This document shows, piece after piece, positions 57,701 to 60,000 of a DNA stretch of 60,000 nt. The stretch covers positions 3,350,001-3,410,000 of the forward strand of contig NC_088319.1 of the NCBI RefSeq assembly GCF_910592395.1, given 5' to 3'. The notes beneath the pieces are model-generated. The model ran no database searches. It was given only the letters and a program-made list of their open reading frames with translations, and was not told the origin of the DNA. The number at the start of each line of letters is the position of its first letter. The first letter of the stretch is position 1. The position numbers were made by a program, and so were the translations under genes. Source of the stretch: Lineus longissimus (taxonomy: Eukaryota > Nemertea > Pilidiophora > Heteronemertea > Lineidae).

Positions 57701-60000
57701 TGCCCAGAGGAGACTCCTATAGCGAGAAATGAGCAACCACAAAGAAGCAATCATGTTCTGGAAGTAGACGCGGGTACACAGCTGGGTCCATCGAAGTACG
57801 GCGCTACTACCCAAAACGATGCTTTCAAGACAGTGAAAGACACTGAAACAGATCAAAGGTATTATCGAATATCACCTGCACAATCAATCTGGTCATCAAA
57901 TGTTCACAGCCTAGAATCCCATGTGCAACCATTGCCTACCATGCCGACTGGAAATTTCGACAGAGAACTCAACGTAGACCTTCTGCCTGCCAAAGGAGGA
58001 GAACACAGAAAACCCGATGGTTCTTTGCCAGGCGATGTTAAATCCAGCGGCAGATTTAATGAAAGTGATACAGAGTATAGTGAGCCAGGAAACGAAAACT
58101 TGCCAAGATATCAATCGACACCTAAAAAGCGATCATCGTGTAGTCTAATAGACCGTAATACGAGCGACAAGTGCAGAAAAACAAATAACAAACACCCGCG
58201 TGACGTGTTCAGCTCTCACTGGTCGTCTGATACATCAGAGTTGAGAGCTACCGCTTCTGAAGGTACTTTAGGCTGTAGGAGTTCTGTCGATATGGAGTCG
58301 GACATTCTTGCCTCTTCAGATCACCAACAGAGGTTGTCAAGCAGTCGAATTCGCTCTGTGGTCACGGGGGACGATTCCATCATTGAGATCGACGAGGATG
58401 CAGTGTCAGAGTTGTCCACGAGCTGGATTGAAGAAGAAAAGGACGAGGCGGTAGCAAGGAGGTTGCAGTATGGCATCTTATCCGGTGGAAATCTACCAGT
58501 GCCGTCAGCATTACCCGACCAACAGCCTGGGGCAAGGCCGAACTCTGGACTGAAATCGCAGGGAATTTCTCGCCAAGAAGAATATCCTGTCGAAGGAAAT
58601 CAGGAGCCACAAAAAAGCAGTCATGTATTGAAAGACTTCGGGGACACACAACTGGATTCACCGTTTACCAGAAAAAGAAGGAATGTATCGCCAATACGAG
58701 AATTTGCTCATCGATTCCCGGAGGCAGACCTCAGGATACACCACCATGGTGGGAGATTTTCTGCCCTTACAAAAGAACTCCATGTTCAGCTGTTGCCAAG
58801 CCCAGAAGTCATGAGAATGAGAAATTCGCCGAAGGATACTAGTTTGCCTAACCCAGGATTTGACGAATTTGAATCAGGAATTAATGACTTTACACCGTCA
58901 GGCTCTGGACATCAGCGGTCTGCTTGTGATCCTTCACCGCATGGAGCTGATGCCAGACTGGATCAAAGTGGTCTGAGGCACCATAGAAAGGGGCAATCTG
59001 GACCTGAAGCTACGGGAGGCATAACACAATGTCAGGATTTTCGTTCTCCGTGTGAGAAAGATAGGCAAGACGATAGGAGAGGCCCAGCACAGCTTCAGCC
59101 TTTTCGTACTTCAAATGAATATGGTGGGCATGTAGTAAGGGGCGATCGAGAAAAACGTCCCGTTTTTCGTTCTCAAAGAGAGCAAGATTGGACCGAAGAC
59201 AAGAGAGGTCCAGCACGCCGTCGGCCTTTTCCTACTGCAAATAAGCACGAAGTTAGAAGAGGTCATGAACAACTTCAGGGTTCTCCTTCTTCAAATGAGC
59301 ATGGCGCAAAACGCAAGGCTTTTCCTTCTGGAAATAAGAATGATAGGCATGAAAGTAGACAAGACCGAGAACAACGTCAGGCGTTTTGTCCTCCACGTGA
59401 GCAAGATGGAAATAAAGATAGGAGCGGCCCATTACAACGTCAATTTCTTCCTACCTCAAATGCAAATGATAGCCACATAAATAGAGAAGACCGAGAACGA
59501 CGAATGGCTTTTCGCCCCTCAGATGAGCACGATATGATACAAGACACAAAATGCCCAGAACAGCTTAAGGCTTACCTTACTTCAAAACATCATGACACAG
59601 GTGTCTCATCACAAAGAACGGCTTTCCCTGCTTCAAATACATATGAAAGGCGTGAAAGTAAAAGGGGCCCAGAACTACGTCAGCGATTTCCTATTTCAAC
59701 TTATAGGCAAGGAGCTAGAGGCCAAGAACAACAACATACTTTTTCTACTTCAAATGACCATGATGGATACGAAGGTAGAAGAGCCTCAGCACAACGTCAG
59801 GCTTTTTCACCTTCCGATAAGCATGATGGACCCCAAGCACATCGCCAGGCTTCTCTTTCTGTCAATAGGCAGATTGGAATAGATTCCTCCCTATCGAGAG
59901 GACTTGATGCGCAGCTTTTACCAAGCCCAGAGCTCATGAGAAAGCCGGACTCACCGAACGATACGCCAAACCGTAGAACCGACGAATTTCAAGCGGAAAT
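51763..60000 (+). CDS. Gene 2 giant cytoplasmic-tail exon, partial at window end
   Basis: Begins after CTACTCTTACAG, restoring frame as AG|G CAC AAG (RHKASKQDD...). I read it through to 60000 without a stop: more than 8.2 kb, over 2,740 codons. Order: Ser/acidic-rich linker (51763-52950); 37 tandem 33-aa units with RRATIADLPRKQLPESSSRV (52950-56620); two copies of a module of about 300 aa (56876-58700); a degenerate 20-25-aa repeat series (59031-59850). It is rich in Ser, Arg, Glu and Asp with almost no hydrophobic core, so probably disordered. No kinase, SH2, PDZ or other known domain seen. A scaffold or phospho-regulated linker role is inference. Confidence 0.9.
52950..56620 (+). repeat. 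37-unit tandem array of a 99-bp coding repeat (33 aa)
   Basis: Spacing is exactly 99 nt from the AAA codon of unit 1 (52961) to that of unit 37 (56528), apart from one 3-nt insertion near 56420. The unit reads RRATIADLPRKQLPESSSRV then GHEMDKHDLPPGM. Central units are almost identical in nucleotides and edge units diverge, as expected from unequal exchange. Variants (PRKP for PRKQ, EHEM for GHEM, DMHD for DKHD) recur in a longer-period pattern. The 99-nt length is a multiple of 3 and no stop arises on the minus strand, so long antisense frames appear as a by-product. Confidence 0.97.
56876..58700 (+). repeat. Tandem duplication of a coding module of about 300 aa
   Basis: Module 1 (56876-57845) and module 2 (57846-58700) share, in order: SSNVH; SLPxxVxSxxRxxxSDT; QSTPKxRSSCS; LRATASE; DDSIIEIDEDAVSEL; TSWIEEExDEAVARR; PSALPDQQ; GLKSxGIS. 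DDSIIEIDEDAVSEL is the best-conserved stretch. The acidic Glu/Asp core is conserved best, so it may be the functional part. Confidence 0.9.
59031..59850 (+). repeat. Degenerate coding repeats, about 14-15 units of 15-25 aa
   Basis: Units follow the pattern QAFPTSNEHDG then xxRRGPEQR, for example QPFRTSNEYGG, RPFPTANKHE, QAFSPSDKHDG. They are flanked by two related segments, VQLLPSPEVMR (58790) and AQLLPSPELMR (59910). The second runs off the window, so a larger module is probably duplicated beyond it. Confidence 0.8.

Overview
The window looks like nuclear DNA of a metazoan, most likely a marine invertebrate. The evidence is GT-AG introns, a claudin-type four-pass membrane protein, a TSP1-EGF-transmembrane protein, tRNA-derived SINEs and many short inverted-repeat transposons (MITEs). 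I cannot fix the phylum from sequence alone. There is no sign of prokaryotic operons or CRISPR. Two plus-strand genes account for all the coding sequence I can support.

Gene 1 (about 7.47-36.5 kb) encodes a claudin/PMP22-like protein. It has two alternative 5' cassettes. Cassette A is a 952-nt coding exon (long basic cytoplasmic N-terminus plus TM1, 7482-8433) and an extracellular-loop exon with a GLW..C..C core (20473-20583). Cassette B is a short first exon (23494-23686) and its own GLW..C..C exon (32228-32320). One downstream pair of exons (34091-34240, TM2 to TM3; 35488-35699, TM3 to stop) can serve both. Every junction is phase 1, so A plus shared (474 aa) and B plus shared (215 aa) both read through. 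Nine degenerate 31-bp repeats lie directly in front of the cassette B start codon.

Gene 2 (46.17 kb to beyond the window end) encodes a very large single-pass membrane protein, with more than 4,200 residues visible. The ectodomain has 12 charge-alternating EYEYE/KKP repeats of about 38 aa, then 15 repeats of 14 aa (HVKPVPTVETHxIS type), one TSP1 domain and one EGF domain. A transmembrane helix follows, then a cytoplasmic tail written as one open exon of more than 8.2 kb. The tail has 37 tandem 33-aa units, most carrying RRATIA, which fits the PKA-type consensus. It also has a duplicated acidic module of about 300 aa and a third, degenerate repeat series. The signal-peptide exon is not visible upstream and the 3' end lies outside the window.

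The rest (about 1-7.5 kb, the long introns of gene 1, and 36.5-46.2 kb) is non-coding and crowded with mobile-element remnants. These include at least ten inverted-repeat families, several with 2-5 copies, TA-flanked mariner-like MITEs, a TTA-flanked element, two or more tRNA-SINEs (one with an intact 14-bp target duplication), a non-LTR retrotransposon 3' fragment and several minisatellites.
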